From CAYRJD01 sp965247395 (lineage in GTDB: Bacteria; Actinomycetota; Acidimicrobiia; Acidimicrobiales; Poriferisodalaceae), in assembly GCA_965247395.1 (NCBI GenBank), contig OZ252012.1, forward strand, positions 1,364,001 through 1,428,000: a stretch of DNA of 64,000 bases, in the 5' to 3' direction. The position numbers were made by a program, and so were the translations under genes. Positions 17,450-25,592 of this stretch are shown here, in pieces; within the stretch, counting starts at the first letter, position 1, and every line of letters begins with the position of its first letter. The notes under the pieces were generated by a model that was given only the letters and a program-made list of their open reading frames with translations, was not told where the DNA came from and made no database searches.

Positions 17450-18204
17450 CGCTGATAATTCTCGGAGCTCTCGCGGTGGCGTGGGTGCTGGTGTTGTTGC
17501 CCAGTCAAAAACCCAAAACACCGTTTGGCCGGCCTGGGCTGTCCGCCACAAGAAGAAGGGGCAGGCTTAGTAGTCGAAGCAGACCTAGTAATCGGGGCGG
17601 GCCTCGCATTAGCAGTCACGGTGGGCTTAGTAACCGTGGTGGTCTCAACAGACCACCTAGATCTCGCAGTCGGCGACCGAGCTTTGGATCGAGCTTTAGG
17701 CCAAGCATTTCCGGTGCGGTAAAGAACGCGGGCGGGCGAATGCGTCCTTCGGCGACCCCTCTGGGGTTTCCGACAACGAGGTTGGGATCAGAGTCAAGGT
17801 CGAAACCGAGTGGCTTGGGCTACGCAAGAGGTGGCTTTGTGGCGCCGCAAAATAACCCGCCGCAAGTGCCTCCAGCGACTACTCAAACAACTACTCCATC
17901 AGTTACCCCGCCGGTGGCTCAGCCGGAGTTGCTAGCTACGCCCCGCGCAAGCTTTGAAACCCCACACGGCGTTCGGCGAGCTATCCCGATCTCAACCGCT
18001 GATGCCTCTCTGCGACGACGCGACATCACCGTCATCTTGGCAGCCGCAGCCCTCATCACACTGATAGCGCTGTTCTTCACGCAACAAGTGTGGCTAGGTG
18101 TGCTTCATCTTGGATTTGATGCCGCTCTGTTCGGCTACCTCTGGCTGGTATCTCGATGCCTGCACCTGTACTCCAACAGTTGGCCGGACAAGCGCTCCAG
18201 CTAG
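17446..18204 (+). CDS. GlpR-like membrane protein with disordered middle region
   Basis: 252 residues from the GTG in the GTGA overlap at 17446. Layout: an N-terminal membrane helix (LIILGALAVAWVLVLLP), a long Arg/Ser/Gly/Pro-rich middle (about 25-180), then two C-terminal helices (VILAAAALITLIALFF and LHLGFDAALFGYLWLV). This layout, and a C-terminal R-R-R-D-I-T-V-I-L / G-F-D-A-x-L-x-G-Y-L pattern, resemble the actinobacterial family of M. tuberculosis Rv0996 and C. glutamicum GlpR, a receptor that anchors the MoeA-like protein Glp to the division site. The position behind moeA-moaA-moaC fits. The assignment rests on topology, a few residues and context, not on an alignment. Confidence 0.5.
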   Translation: MTLIILGALAVAWVLVLLPSQKPKTPFGRPGLSATRRRGRLSSRSRPSNRGGPRISSHGGLSNRGGLNRPPRSRSRRPSFGSSFRPSISGAVKNAGGRMRPSATPLGFPTTRLGSESRSKPSGLGYARGGFVAPQNNPPQVPPATTQTTTPSVTPPVAQPELLATPRASFETPHGVRRAIPISTADASLRRRDITVILAAAALITLIALFFTQQVWLGVLHLGFDAALFGYLWLVSRCLHLYSNSWPDKRSS

Positions 18205-18278
18205 ATTTCAGTCAATCGGCATTGCCTTTAGCTGGCTGCAGTTAGCAGTTCGTTAGCTGCAAATGGCCGGCAACACCG

Positions 18279-18351
18279 GGGGGTGTAGCTCAGTTGGTAG
18301 AGCGCTTCGGTCGCATCGAAGAGGCCAGGGGTTCGACTCCCCTCACCTCCA
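18279..18351 (+). tRNA. tRNA-Ala (anticodon CGC)
   Basis: A 73-nt cloverleaf: acceptor GGGGGTG/CACCTCC with the alanine identity pair G3-U70, D arm GCTC..GAGC, anticodon stem CTTCG/CGAAG with loop GTCGCAT (anticodon CGC), T arm AGGGG TTCGACT CCCCT, discriminator A. CCA is not encoded. Confidence 0.95.
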
Positions 18352-18440
18352 CGTCCCCCTCCACCGTGTCCACCACTACGCCCTCCACCGTGTCCTCCAC
18401 CACTGTGTCACTCACCACCGTGTCGCATTCCGCTAGGAAA
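18352..18440 (+). repeat. Short repeats between tRNA-Ala and SCO1
   Basis: Directly after the tRNA there are five imperfect repeats around 'ccaccgtgtcc' (ACCGTGTCC / ACTGTGTCA variants). No hairpin terminator is seen here. Confidence 0.6.
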
Positions 18441-18527
18441 TCGACGGGCGGGCGTGCTGGCTGGTGGACTGGCTGGCTGTTCCAACGGACGGGTCGATCA
18501 CTAGGCCGGAGATCAAACCGGCTGGTG

Positions 18528-19229
18528 GCTGCTCGACTGGTGGCACTGTCTTTTGCATGCGTCTTAATCCTGGCCGCCTGCTCCAGCGCTGCGGTTGACG
18601 CCAGCTACGAAGGCCTGGTTGTAGAAGAACCTCGACCGTTGCCTCAACTAGTACTGACCGACACAAACGGAAACGACTTCGACCTCGTAGCCGACACCGA
18701 AGGCGATGTCAAGCTGCTTTATTTCGGTTTCACACACTGCCCCGATATCTGCAACATTCAGTTAAACCAGATCAGCCAGGTGCTGTCTCGTCCAGGAGCA
18801 CCCACCAACGTCAAAGTGCTCTTTGTCTCCGTCGACCCGGAACGCGACACACTTCCGGTTATTCGCTCCTACCTGGACAACTTCAGCACCGACTTCATTG
18901 GGCTACTGGCCGATGACGCTCAACTCACTCAGCTGCAAAACGAGGTCGGCGCATTGTCGGCGTTAAAGCTTGACAAGCCTGACGACGAAGTCGTTACCCC
19001 GCCACATTCTCACGAAGGGGATGAAGCTCACGCCCATGACGGGGTTACCGATGACGAGATTGCTCACGGCGACTTTCAGCCCGGCACTGCGAACTATGAA
19101 GTGGGTCATGACGCACGCGTGTTTGCTTTTGCGCCGGACACGATCGGCTACACGCAATATCCACATCCCACTCGCCAGAGTCAATACGCCAACGACCTAG
19201 CGTTGCTCGCCGACAAGAGCTTCAGCTGA
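18528..19229 (+). CDS. SCO1/SenC-family copper chaperone lipoprotein
   Basis: A thioredoxin-fold protein that delivers copper to the CuA site of cytochrome c oxidase. The GTG at 18528 is favoured: GGAGA stands 12 nt upstream and it gives a compact lipoprotein signal (MAARLVALSFACVLILAAC, Cys 18). The frame stays open upstream through the tRNA, and GTGs at 18366-18420 are alternatives without a visible ribosome site. The metal motif CPDIC is at about residues 71-75; a conserved His follows in NYEVGHDARVF. A His/Asp/Glu-rich loop (PPHSHEGDEAHAHDG) near 158-175 could add copper binding. ctaG follows, so the pair serves oxidase assembly. Confidence 0.88.
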   Translation, partial: AARLVALSFACVLILAACSSAAVDASYEGLVVEEPRPLPQLVLTDTNGNDFDLVADTEGDVKLLYFGFTHCPDICNIQLNQISQVLSRPGAPTNVKVLFVSVDPERDTLPVIRSYLDNFSTDFIGLLADDAQLTQLQNEVGALSALKLDKPDDEVVTPPHSHEGDEAHAHDGVTDDEIAHGDFQPGTANYEVGHDARVFAFAPDTIGYTQYPHPTRQSQYANDLALLADKSFS

Positions 19230-19320
19230 CATCGTGCTTACCGACATTGTGCTCACTGACACCGTGACATCGACATTGTGCTCACTGACACCGTGTCGCA
19301 GCCAAGAGCTTCGGCTGACG
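19211..19320 (+). repeat. Tandem duplication at the SCO1 3' end
   Basis: The last codons of SCO1 (CGACAAGAGCTTCAGCTGAC) recur as GCAGCCAAGAGCTTCGGCTGAC about 85 bp later. Between them, 'gacattgtgctcactgacaccgtg' is repeated with variation about three times. This fills the gap to ctaG and explains why it has no gene. Confidence 0.7.
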
Positions 19321-19344
19321 CATAGGTTTAGTTCGTAGGTTTTT

Positions 19345-20322
19345 ATGCGGTTTTGGTGTTCCACTATTGAGGTTCCATGGACCTGGGGTTGGCGTGCTTA
19401 TCCCGGCGTGTGGCTGATTGCGCTGACGATTGCTGTCCCTTATTTCGTTGCGGTACGGCGACGGGCACACCTGGCTGGCGGCCTAGCTGGCCTGATAAGC
19501 CTGAACAACCTGTCCGGACAAGCAGGACTGGCTGGGCAGACCGGGCCAGCAGGACCGGTTAATCAGGCAAGGCAAGCAACAAAACCGACAACGAACAAAC
19601 AAATCTGGTGTTTCACAGCGGGCGTGCTTGCGTTTTGGCTGGCTAGCGATTGGCCGTTGGGTCTGCTCGGTTCCAGCTATCTGGCTTCGGCTCACATGAT
19701 GCAGTTTTTGCTCTACACGCTGGCGGCCGCACCGTTACTTATGTTGGGCACACCGGAGTGGATGGCTCGCCAAGTAACCAGTCGGCTGAAGCTCTATCGC
19801 CTGCTGCAACGCATCTCTCGCCCGATCTTTGCAGGTGTCACTTTTAACCTCGTGCTAATCGCCACTCACTCGCCGTGGACGGTTGATGTGCTGCGAACCA
19901 GCCAGATTGGTTCGTTCATCATGGACATGATCTGGCTGACGTCAGGCCTACTGGTGTGGCTGCCCCTGCTGTCTCCGCTGCAAGAGCACCGCATGCGTAG
20001 CTACCCCACCAAGATGGTGTACCTGTTCACAGCGCTGGGCGTTGTGCCGGCGGTGCCTGCCGGATTCCTCACCTTTGCGGGCTTTCCGCTCTATTCGATT
20101 TACGAGTTAGCACCACGATTTCACGGTTTGTCGGCGACCACTGATCAGCAGATGGCAGGGCTGATTATGAAGCTAGGCGGCATTCCGATTGTCTGGGGAA
20201 TGATTTTGGTGATGATGTTTCGCTGGTCGGATGAGTCACGTGCGCAGGGCGAGGCTGATCGCGCAGCTGCCCGGGCGAAGGAGCAACTGGGGAGCCAGTC
20301 GGAAACTCAGTCGACCACCTGA
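19345..20322 (+). CDS. ctaG: Cytochrome c oxidase assembly factor CtaG (Caa3_CtaG family)
   Basis: A 325-residue polytopic membrane protein of the actinobacterial/Bacillus CtaG family (PF09678), needed for caa3/aa3 oxidase biogenesis. Seen: 'SAHMMQFLLYTLAAAPLLMLG' (about 117-137; conserved His/Met), 'ATHSPW' (about 173), and further helices to about 295. The conserved His and Met suggest a copper role, as known for the family. A Gly/Ala/Gln-rich insertion (about residues 50-85, LSGQAGLAGQTGPAGP in part) lies between helices. It follows SCO1, which supports joint action. The 3' end overlaps a small convergent frame on the minus strand by 16 nt. Confidence 0.88.
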   Translation: MRFWCSTIEVPWTWGWRAYPGVWLIALTIAVPYFVAVRRRAHLAGGLAGLISLNNLSGQAGLAGQTGPAGPVNQARQATKPTTNKQIWCFTAGVLAFWLASDWPLGLLGSSYLASAHMMQFLLYTLAAAPLLMLGTPEWMARQVTSRLKLYRLLQRISRPIFAGVTFNLVLIATHSPWTVDVLRTSQIGSFIMDMIWLTSGLLVWLPLLSPLQEHRMRSYPTKMVYLFTALGVVPAVPAGFLTFAGFPLYSIYELAPRFHGLSATTDQQMAGLIMKLGGIPIVWGMILVMMFRWSDESRAQGEADRAAARAKEQLGSQSETQSTT

Positions 20323-20432
20323 ACCGACCAATAAATCACCAGGATCAACAAAACGGCCGCCGCTGTCGCACCCACCAACGACGCAACCACGTCGTAATAC
20401 GGACCCCGCGGGCGGATGGGCCTTCCAAACAC
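20307..20432 (-). CDS. Small single-pass membrane protein, 41 residues (putative)
   Basis: A frame too short for routine calling, starting at GTG 20432: polar N-terminus (VFGRPIRPRGPYYDVV), one membrane helix (ATAAAVLLILVIYW), end SVQVVD. It lies in the gap between the convergent ctaG and the end of pepN, and its stop lies inside ctaG. The clean basic-helix layout argues for a real protein. The ribosome site is weak (AGAG only 2 nt away) and no homologue can be named. Confidence 0.35.
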   Translation of the reverse strand: MFGRPIRPRGPYYDVVASLVGATAAAVLLILVIYWSVQVVD

Positions 20433-20529
20433 ATCTCTAGTTTGCCGGTCTGGTGCCTTGCTATGCGTGATTGTTATGTGTGATCCAGGTTCAGGAATAG
20501 CTAGGGGTGGCTAAGCGGTAAGCAAGCGG

Positions 20530-23391
20530 CTATTGCGTCAGGTTTAGACGCTCACGTAGCGCCACATTCACCCACATCTTCTCAATGTGCTGCGCAACTA
20601 TCAGCTCTCCCTGAGGCACCTTGTTTTCCTCAAAAAACTCTGTCACCTCGCGCGCCAACGCTGGTGTGCTCATCGCTCTCACACCACCCACCATTCGTGA
20701 AATGGTGTTCTGCGGAAAGCGCCGACACAACTCCGCCCAATGGCCGCTCACAAACGCCCAAGCACGTGGCCCGAGGTCTATGTGCGACATCGCTGCGGCC
20801 AACAAGAACGGTGAGTTTTGTGTGCGAACCTCGTCGCGGGCCAACGTAAGAGTTCGGTCAAACAGTTCCTGCGAACGGAACTGCAACAACGACCACAGAT
20901 AGTTCTGCTCAGACTGCGGCGTAGAAGCGTTGCGATACAGGTCCAAGATGTGGTCGTAGTCATCCGCATCACCGGAGGCCGCCACCACGTTGAGAGCAGC
21001 GGTCGCCAGATTTGGCTCTACCGGTTCGGTTGCTGAACTGTCGTCATTGGCACGGATAAATAACGCGCTGGCCTGCCTACGCACAAATTCGTCTTGACCT
21101 TCCACTCCGGCAGCACTAAACAAGACGGCTCGCAACTCACGCTCAAGGTCTGACTCGCCTGCCACCGGCTCAAACCCAACCACCCCCAGCGCCGTGGTTG
21201 ACAGATCACGAGTGAGTTGCGACAGGTAGGAGCGGTCGTCGGTTCCGCTCACCAGATACAGGGCTTTCAGGCCGCTCAAAATGCGTTGCCACACCCTCAG
21301 ATCGGTTTCTGCAGTCGCCAGACTGGTGGCTAGTTCCACAAACTCGGTTGCGCTGGTTTGGTCTGCCAGCACCGCAGCAAAAGCATCATCAACCAATGCG
21401 TAACGCTCAACCGGGCTCAAAACATCCAGCGCACGCTGGGTTAGCGGGGTTAGTAGTTCTGGGGAGTAGCGCGCCCGGTAATAGCCATGCCCGCCCGCGT
21501 TGGCTGTAACCCACTCGCACGCGCCGCCGAGGTCTATTTTCATTTCGGCTTCGGTTAGCAGCACGCGGCGTTCGACCAGTTCGCCGGTTTTTTGCTGGGC
21601 CCTGATAGTTACCGGCACGTGCCACAACTCGCCCTGCAGAGCGGTTTGTACAGATTGCGCGGATTGCGCAGCCTGGTCTGTGTTAGTGCTGCCAGCAACA
21701 GTGCTACCAACGACAATGCTGCCAGTGGCAGTGCTACCAGCAACAATGCTGGCAGTGCTACCAGCACCAGGGCTGGAACCAGATGAGCTAGCTCCGGCAC
21801 CGTAGGTGAACCGGCGCTGGCGCAACACCACGCCGTTCTTGTCGGCCGACACGTCCAATATCGGATAGCCACCTTTGAAAATCCAGGTCTCCATGGCCGC
21901 TGCCACCGGCTGACCGGTCGCAGCTTCAAGTGCCTCCCACAGGTCGGTGGTGGTGACGTTGCGATAGCTAAAGGTCTCCAAGTAGTGCTTGACACCCGCT
22001 CGGAACTCATCCGGGCCTAGGTACTGCTCCAACATCCGCACCACCGACGCACCTTTCTCATAGGTGAGCAGGTCGTACATCCCCTCGGCATCTTCAGGGG
22101 ACACCACATCAAACTCAATCGGGCGAGTCGAACTGAGCGAATCCACATCAAACGCCGCACCACGCTCAAGACTGAACTCATCCCAGCGGCACCACTGCGG
22201 ACGGAAAGCGTGCGTGGTGGACATCTGCATAAACGTGGCAAACGCTTCCTTTAGCCAGATGCCGTTCCACCAGTCCATCGTTACGAGGTTGCCAAACCAC
22301 ATGTGTGCTATTTCGTGCGCCACCACGTCGACGATGCGGGTTAGCTCGGCCAGCGTGGAGGCGTCCGGATCGGCCAGCAGCAGCGTCTCGCGAAACGTTA
22401 CGCAACCCATGTTTTCCATCGCACCGAATGCAAAGTCCGGAACCGCTACTAGGTCAAGCTTCTTGCCCGGGTAAGCAATGCCGTAGTAGTCCACCAGCCA
22501 GCTAAGTGCGAACGAACCGACCTCAATGGCGAACTGCGTGAGATGTGATTTGCCAGGCACATGGACAATACGCAGCGGTACGCCCCCGACGTCGACCGGT
22601 TCGGTGGCTTCAAGCTCGCCGACGATGAATGCCAACAGGTAGGTCGACATCACCATCGTGTCGGCGAAGCGGTAGCTGCTATAGCCGGGCTCGTCGGCCG
22701 GGTCAACCGACAGCAGTTCTCCGCAGCTGATTGCGGTGAGGCGCTCGCGCACCACCAGCGTTACGCCAAAGACGGCCTTGAAGTCGGGCTCGTCAAAACA
22801 GGGGAAGGCTCGACGGGCATTGGTTGATTCAAATTGGGTTGTGGCGATGGTGCGTCCCTGCTCATCGGTGGAAGAGCTGGTTGCAGGGTCGGAAACAGCG
22901 CTTGACCCAGTGCTCGAAGCCGTGTAGGTGCTGCGGTAGAAGCCGCGCAGCTTGTCATTGAGCACGCCGGTGAACTTGCAAGCGATTTGTGCCTCGCCTG
23001 GAGACAGCAAGCCTGGCTCAATCTGGAAGGTGGCGCGTTCGGTTTTCTCGTCCAGGGTTACCGCGGCTGGATGGGTTTGACCGGATTGGATGATCTTGGC
23101 TTCGAATATCTCTAGCTCTGCCGCGTTAAGAGTGATAGCTGTGATTGATTCGCTTGGCGAGTTGCCGTTGGTTGGGTCGCCACCCAGCAAGGTGACGCTG
23201 ATGACAACCTCGCCCTTAAAAGTGGCTGAGGCCAGATCGGGTTCAAGCGTCAGGTCGTAGCGCACCGGTATGACATTGCGGCTGAGTCGATAGGGATTGG
23301 GCCTGTAGGAATTAGCAGAGCTATTTGCCTCGCTTGGTGCCGCCTCACTTGGCGCTGCCTGGTCCGGCGTCTCTTGTGCAGGAGCGTTCAA
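20530..23391 (-). CDS. pepN: Aminopeptidase N (M1 family)
   Basis: A zinc aminopeptidase of about 953 residues. The exopeptidase motif G-A-M-E-N is near residue 322 and the zinc site HEIAH(x18)E starts near 359. The C-terminal helical ERAP1-like domain is complete. The start is taken as TTG 23391, which overlaps the upstream carboxyltransferase stop (TTGA); the frame is open to 23451 but that part is read as the other gene. An N-terminal Ala/Pro/Ser-rich stretch (about 1-40) and a Gly/Ser/Val/Ala repeat insertion (about 590-640) are extra. A 40-bp piece at 22866-22905 is identical to DNA in another gene at 27193-27232. Confidence 0.93.
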   Translation of the reverse strand: MNAPAQETPDQAAPSEAAPSEANSSANSYRPNPYRLSRNVIPVRYDLTLEPDLASATFKGEVVISVTLLGGDPTNGNSPSESITAITLNAAELEIFEAKIIQSGQTHPAAVTLDEKTERATFQIEPGLLSPGEAQIACKFTGVLNDKLRGFYRSTYTASSTGSSAVSDPATSSSTDEQGRTIATTQFESTNARRAFPCFDEPDFKAVFGVTLVVRERLTAISCGELLSVDPADEPGYSSYRFADTMVMSTYLLAFIVGELEATEPVDVGGVPLRIVHVPGKSHLTQFAIEVGSFALSWLVDYYGIAYPGKKLDLVAVPDFAFGAMENMGCVTFRETLLLADPDASTLAELTRIVDVVAHEIAHMWFGNLVTMDWWNGIWLKEAFATFMQMSTTHAFRPQWCRWDEFSLERGAAFDVDSLSSTRPIEFDVVSPEDAEGMYDLLTYEKGASVVRMLEQYLGPDEFRAGVKHYLETFSYRNVTTTDLWEALEAATGQPVAAAMETWIFKGGYPILDVSADKNGVVLRQRRFTYGAGASSSGSSPGAGSTASIVAGSTATGSIVVGSTVAGSTNTDQAAQSAQSVQTALQGELWHVPVTIRAQQKTGELVERRVLLTEAEMKIDLGGACEWVTANAGGHGYYRARYSPELLTPLTQRALDVLSPVERYALVDDAFAAVLADQTSATEFVELATSLATAETDLRVWQRILSGLKALYLVSGTDDRSYLSQLTRDLSTTALGVVGFEPVAGESDLERELRAVLFSAAGVEGQDEFVRRQASALFIRANDDSSATEPVEPNLATAALNVVAASGDADDYDHILDLYRNASTPQSEQNYLWSLLQFRSQELFDRTLTLARDEVRTQNSPFLLAAAMSHIDLGPRAWAFVSGHWAELCRRFPQNTISRMVGGVRAMSTPALAREVTEFFEENKVPQGELIVAQHIEKMWVNVALRERLNLTQ
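22866..22905 (-). repeat. 40-bp sequence shared with 27193-27232
   Basis: Forty identical bases in pepN and in the membrane-protein gene at 26762-27769. Both are in the same frame and encode SxVSDPATSSST-type residues in low-complexity loops. The two genes are otherwise unrelated. Confidence 0.9.
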
Positions 23392-24983
23392 GGTCGGTAG
23401 CCAAAGGTCGCAGGGCCGGGGCGCAGCGCGCGGGTCGCTAGATCCACCCATTCGCTCAGCAGCGGCCGGGTGTCACGCGGGTCGATGATTTCTTCTATCT
23501 CAAAAAACTCAGCGCTGCGGTGAGGCGAGCGCAACAGATTGAGGCGGTGACGAATATCGTCAAGCAGCTCATCGGGCTGATCGCTGTCGGCTAGATCTTG
23601 TTTGTATGCCACTTCGATGCCGCCTTCAATCGGTAGCGAACCCCAGTCACCCGACGGCCAGGCATAGCGAAAGCTGGCCTGACCTGGTTTGTTGTTAGAA
23701 GCCCCGGCCACGCCGAAGGCCTTGCGAATCACCACACAGGCAAACGGAGTAGCGAGCTGTCCCAGGGCCGCAAGGGCTTGTGAGCCGAACCGAATGGTGG
23801 CGTCTTGTTCGGATTCTTTGCCGATAAGAAAGCCCGGACAATCCTCAAAGTGGATAACGGGCAAGTGAAAAATAGAGGCTGTGTCTAACAGGCGGATCAG
23901 CTTGCGGCAGCTGTCTGCGGTCCAGCCGCCGCCGTAGATGTAAGGGTCTTCGGCAAACACTGCCACCGGGTAGCCGTCAAGTCGTGCGAACCCGGTGATG
24001 ATGGAACGTCCCCAATCTCGGCCAATCTCAAAAAATGACGTGTCTACGGCTATGTCTCCACCGGCGTCGCCGTCAGAGTCTTGGTCTTGGTCGAACACAG
24101 CGACCAAGATTTCACGCATCTTGTAGACACGGCGCGGCTCGCGCGGCACGATTGAGATCAGCTCCTCCGTGCGGCGTTGCGGGTCATCGCCGCAACTGAC
24201 TCTGGGAGGCAGTTCGTTCACATTGCTCGGCAGATATGACAAGAACTTCCGTGTCCGCTCAAACGCTTCCGCCTCGGTATCGACTGCGTCGTCAATAGCA
24301 CCGTTGCTCGTGTGAATGTCTGCGTGCCCTAGCTCTTCTTTCCCGTGGTCGCCCAACGAAGCCTGCTCCACCAGCGCCGGTCCGGCGATCATCATCTGAG
24401 CGGTTTCACGCACGATCAGTGAGTAGTGCGAGGTCGCTACACGTGCGGCGCCGATGCCAGCGACCGATCCCAACGCCAGCGACACCGAGGGCGCTACCGA
24501 TAGGTGATTTACGATCGTTTCCCAGCCCGCCAACTCTGGGATGTACGTTCGCCCAGCCATCTCGATGGTCTTGACAGATCCGCCTCCGCCCATGCCATCC
24601 ACTAGCCGGATGTGCGGCAACTCCAGCTCAAACGCCATGACTTCGGCTTTGGTGCGTTTGCCTGGAATGGTGGCGTCGGCCGATCCCCCGCGCACAGTGA
24701 AGTCATCGCCGGACAATATGACCGGGCGATCGTCAATGCGAGCGGTGCCGAACACGAAGTTCGACGGCGTCAGGTGTTTGAGATTGCCCTCTTCGTCATA
24801 GTCCGCAACGCCGGCTGTCTTGCCGATCTCGTGAAACGAGTCTTGGTCGGACATTTCATCGATGCGTTCACGAATTGTCTGCTTGCCGAAGAAGTGCTGT
24901 CGCTCCACCTTGTCAGGGCCACCAAGCTGCTCAGCAAACTGCTCTCGGCGGCGTAGCTCTTCTATTTCTGATTCCCAACTCAT
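23388..24983 (-). CDS. Acyl-CoA carboxylase carboxyltransferase (beta) subunit
   Basis: A 531-residue carboxyltransferase of the biotin-dependent acyl-CoA carboxylase family (PccB/AccD type), which moves CO2 from carboxy-biotin to an acyl-CoA. Both crotonase-like halves are present. The N-terminal half has 'FGKQTIRERIDEM', 'GGSADATIPGKRTKAEVMAFE' (in part) and 'GGGGSVKTIEM'. The C-terminal half has 'GRDWGRSIITGFARLDG' and 'FEDCPGFLIGKESEQ', the usual oxyanion-hole region. The substrate (propionyl, methylcrotonyl or geranyl type) cannot be decided. No biotin-carrier subunit is in the window. It directly abuts the thioesterase gene and overlaps pepN by 4 nt, so all three are probably co-transcribed. 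Confidence 0.9.
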   Translation of the reverse strand: MSWESEIEELRRREQFAEQLGGPDKVERQHFFGKQTIRERIDEMSDQDSFHEIGKTAGVADYDEEGNLKHLTPSNFVFGTARIDDRPVILSGDDFTVRGGSADATIPGKRTKAEVMAFELELPHIRLVDGMGGGGSVKTIEMAGRTYIPELAGWETIVNHLSVAPSVSLALGSVAGIGAARVATSHYSLIVRETAQMMIAGPALVEQASLGDHGKEELGHADIHTSNGAIDDAVDTEAEAFERTRKFLSYLPSNVNELPPRVSCGDDPQRRTEELISIVPREPRRVYKMREILVAVFDQDQDSDGDAGGDIAVDTSFFEIGRDWGRSIITGFARLDGYPVAVFAEDPYIYGGGWTADSCRKLIRLLDTASIFHLPVIHFEDCPGFLIGKESEQDATIRFGSQALAALGQLATPFACVVIRKAFGVAGASNNKPGQASFRYAWPSGDWGSLPIEGGIEVAYKQDLADSDQPDELLDDIRHRLNLLRSPHRSAEFFEIEEIIDPRDTRPLLSEWVDLATRALRPGPATFGYRP

Positions 24984-25541
24984 TTACTTGGCCCTTGCTT
25001 TGCTTGAACCTGATTTGTTCGATCTTGGTTTACCTGATCCTGATTTGCTTGAAGCGGCCTCGGCGGGGTTAACCGATGATGTGTCGGGGGTCAACTGCTT
25101 TAGGGCTTCCATTAGGTCTGGGGGTGGTCGGCGAGGTTTACCCTGGTTGTTGCATATCGCTGCGGTAATCAGTCCGGTCACCAGCACGAGCTCGCCAGCT
25201 GCTCCGCCTGAGCCGTTAGAGCCATCGCTACCACCTGAGCCGCTGGTGCTCTCTCGCACAACTCGTTGCGCCCAGCGAGTGCTGGCTCTCTTTATCTCAA
25301 CCACCTCTGTCTCAATGCGCAGCACGTCGCGCGCTGTGGCTGGCGCCTTGAACTGCATCTCTAGCTGGGTAACGATGATCAGTACATCTTGATCTGTCAG
25401 ATCCGGCAGCGACATTCCGATGGATTCCAACGCCACACAGCGAGACGCCTCGAAATACGACACATACACGGCGTGGTTGACGTGGTTGTATGGATCAAGC
25501 TCGCCAAAGCGCGGCACAACCAGAGTTATATGTGTCGCCAT
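24984..25541 (-). CDS. Acyl-CoA thioesterase (4HBT hotdog fold)
   Basis: 185 residues. Hotdog-fold marks of the 4-hydroxybenzoyl-CoA thioesterase group: 'RFGELDPYNHVNHAVYVSYFEASR' (about 10-33, here D-x-x-x-H-V-N-x-x-x-Y), with the Asp as likely catalytic residue, and 'ATARDVLRIETEVVEI' in the middle. It hydrolyses an acyl-CoA of unknown chain. A Gly/Ser-rich loop is inserted at about 97-112. The C-terminal 30 residues (Ser/Lys/Gly-rich, SGSGKPRSNKSGSSK) are a disordered basic tail. The stop is immediately followed by the carboxyltransferase ATG. Confidence 0.85.
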   Translation of the reverse strand: MATHITLVVPRFGELDPYNHVNHAVYVSYFEASRCVALESIGMSLPDLTDQDVLIIVTQLEMQFKAPATARDVLRIETEVVEIKRASTRWAQRVVRESTSGSGGSDGSNGSGGAAGELVLVTGLITAAICNNQGKPRRPPPDLMEALKQLTPDTSSVNPAEAASSKSGSGKPRSNKSGSSKARAK

Positions 25542-25592
25542 CGCTAGAAAGCTAGTAAGCGCAGACCCGGACGGGGCTTGCCGAGCGCAGGT

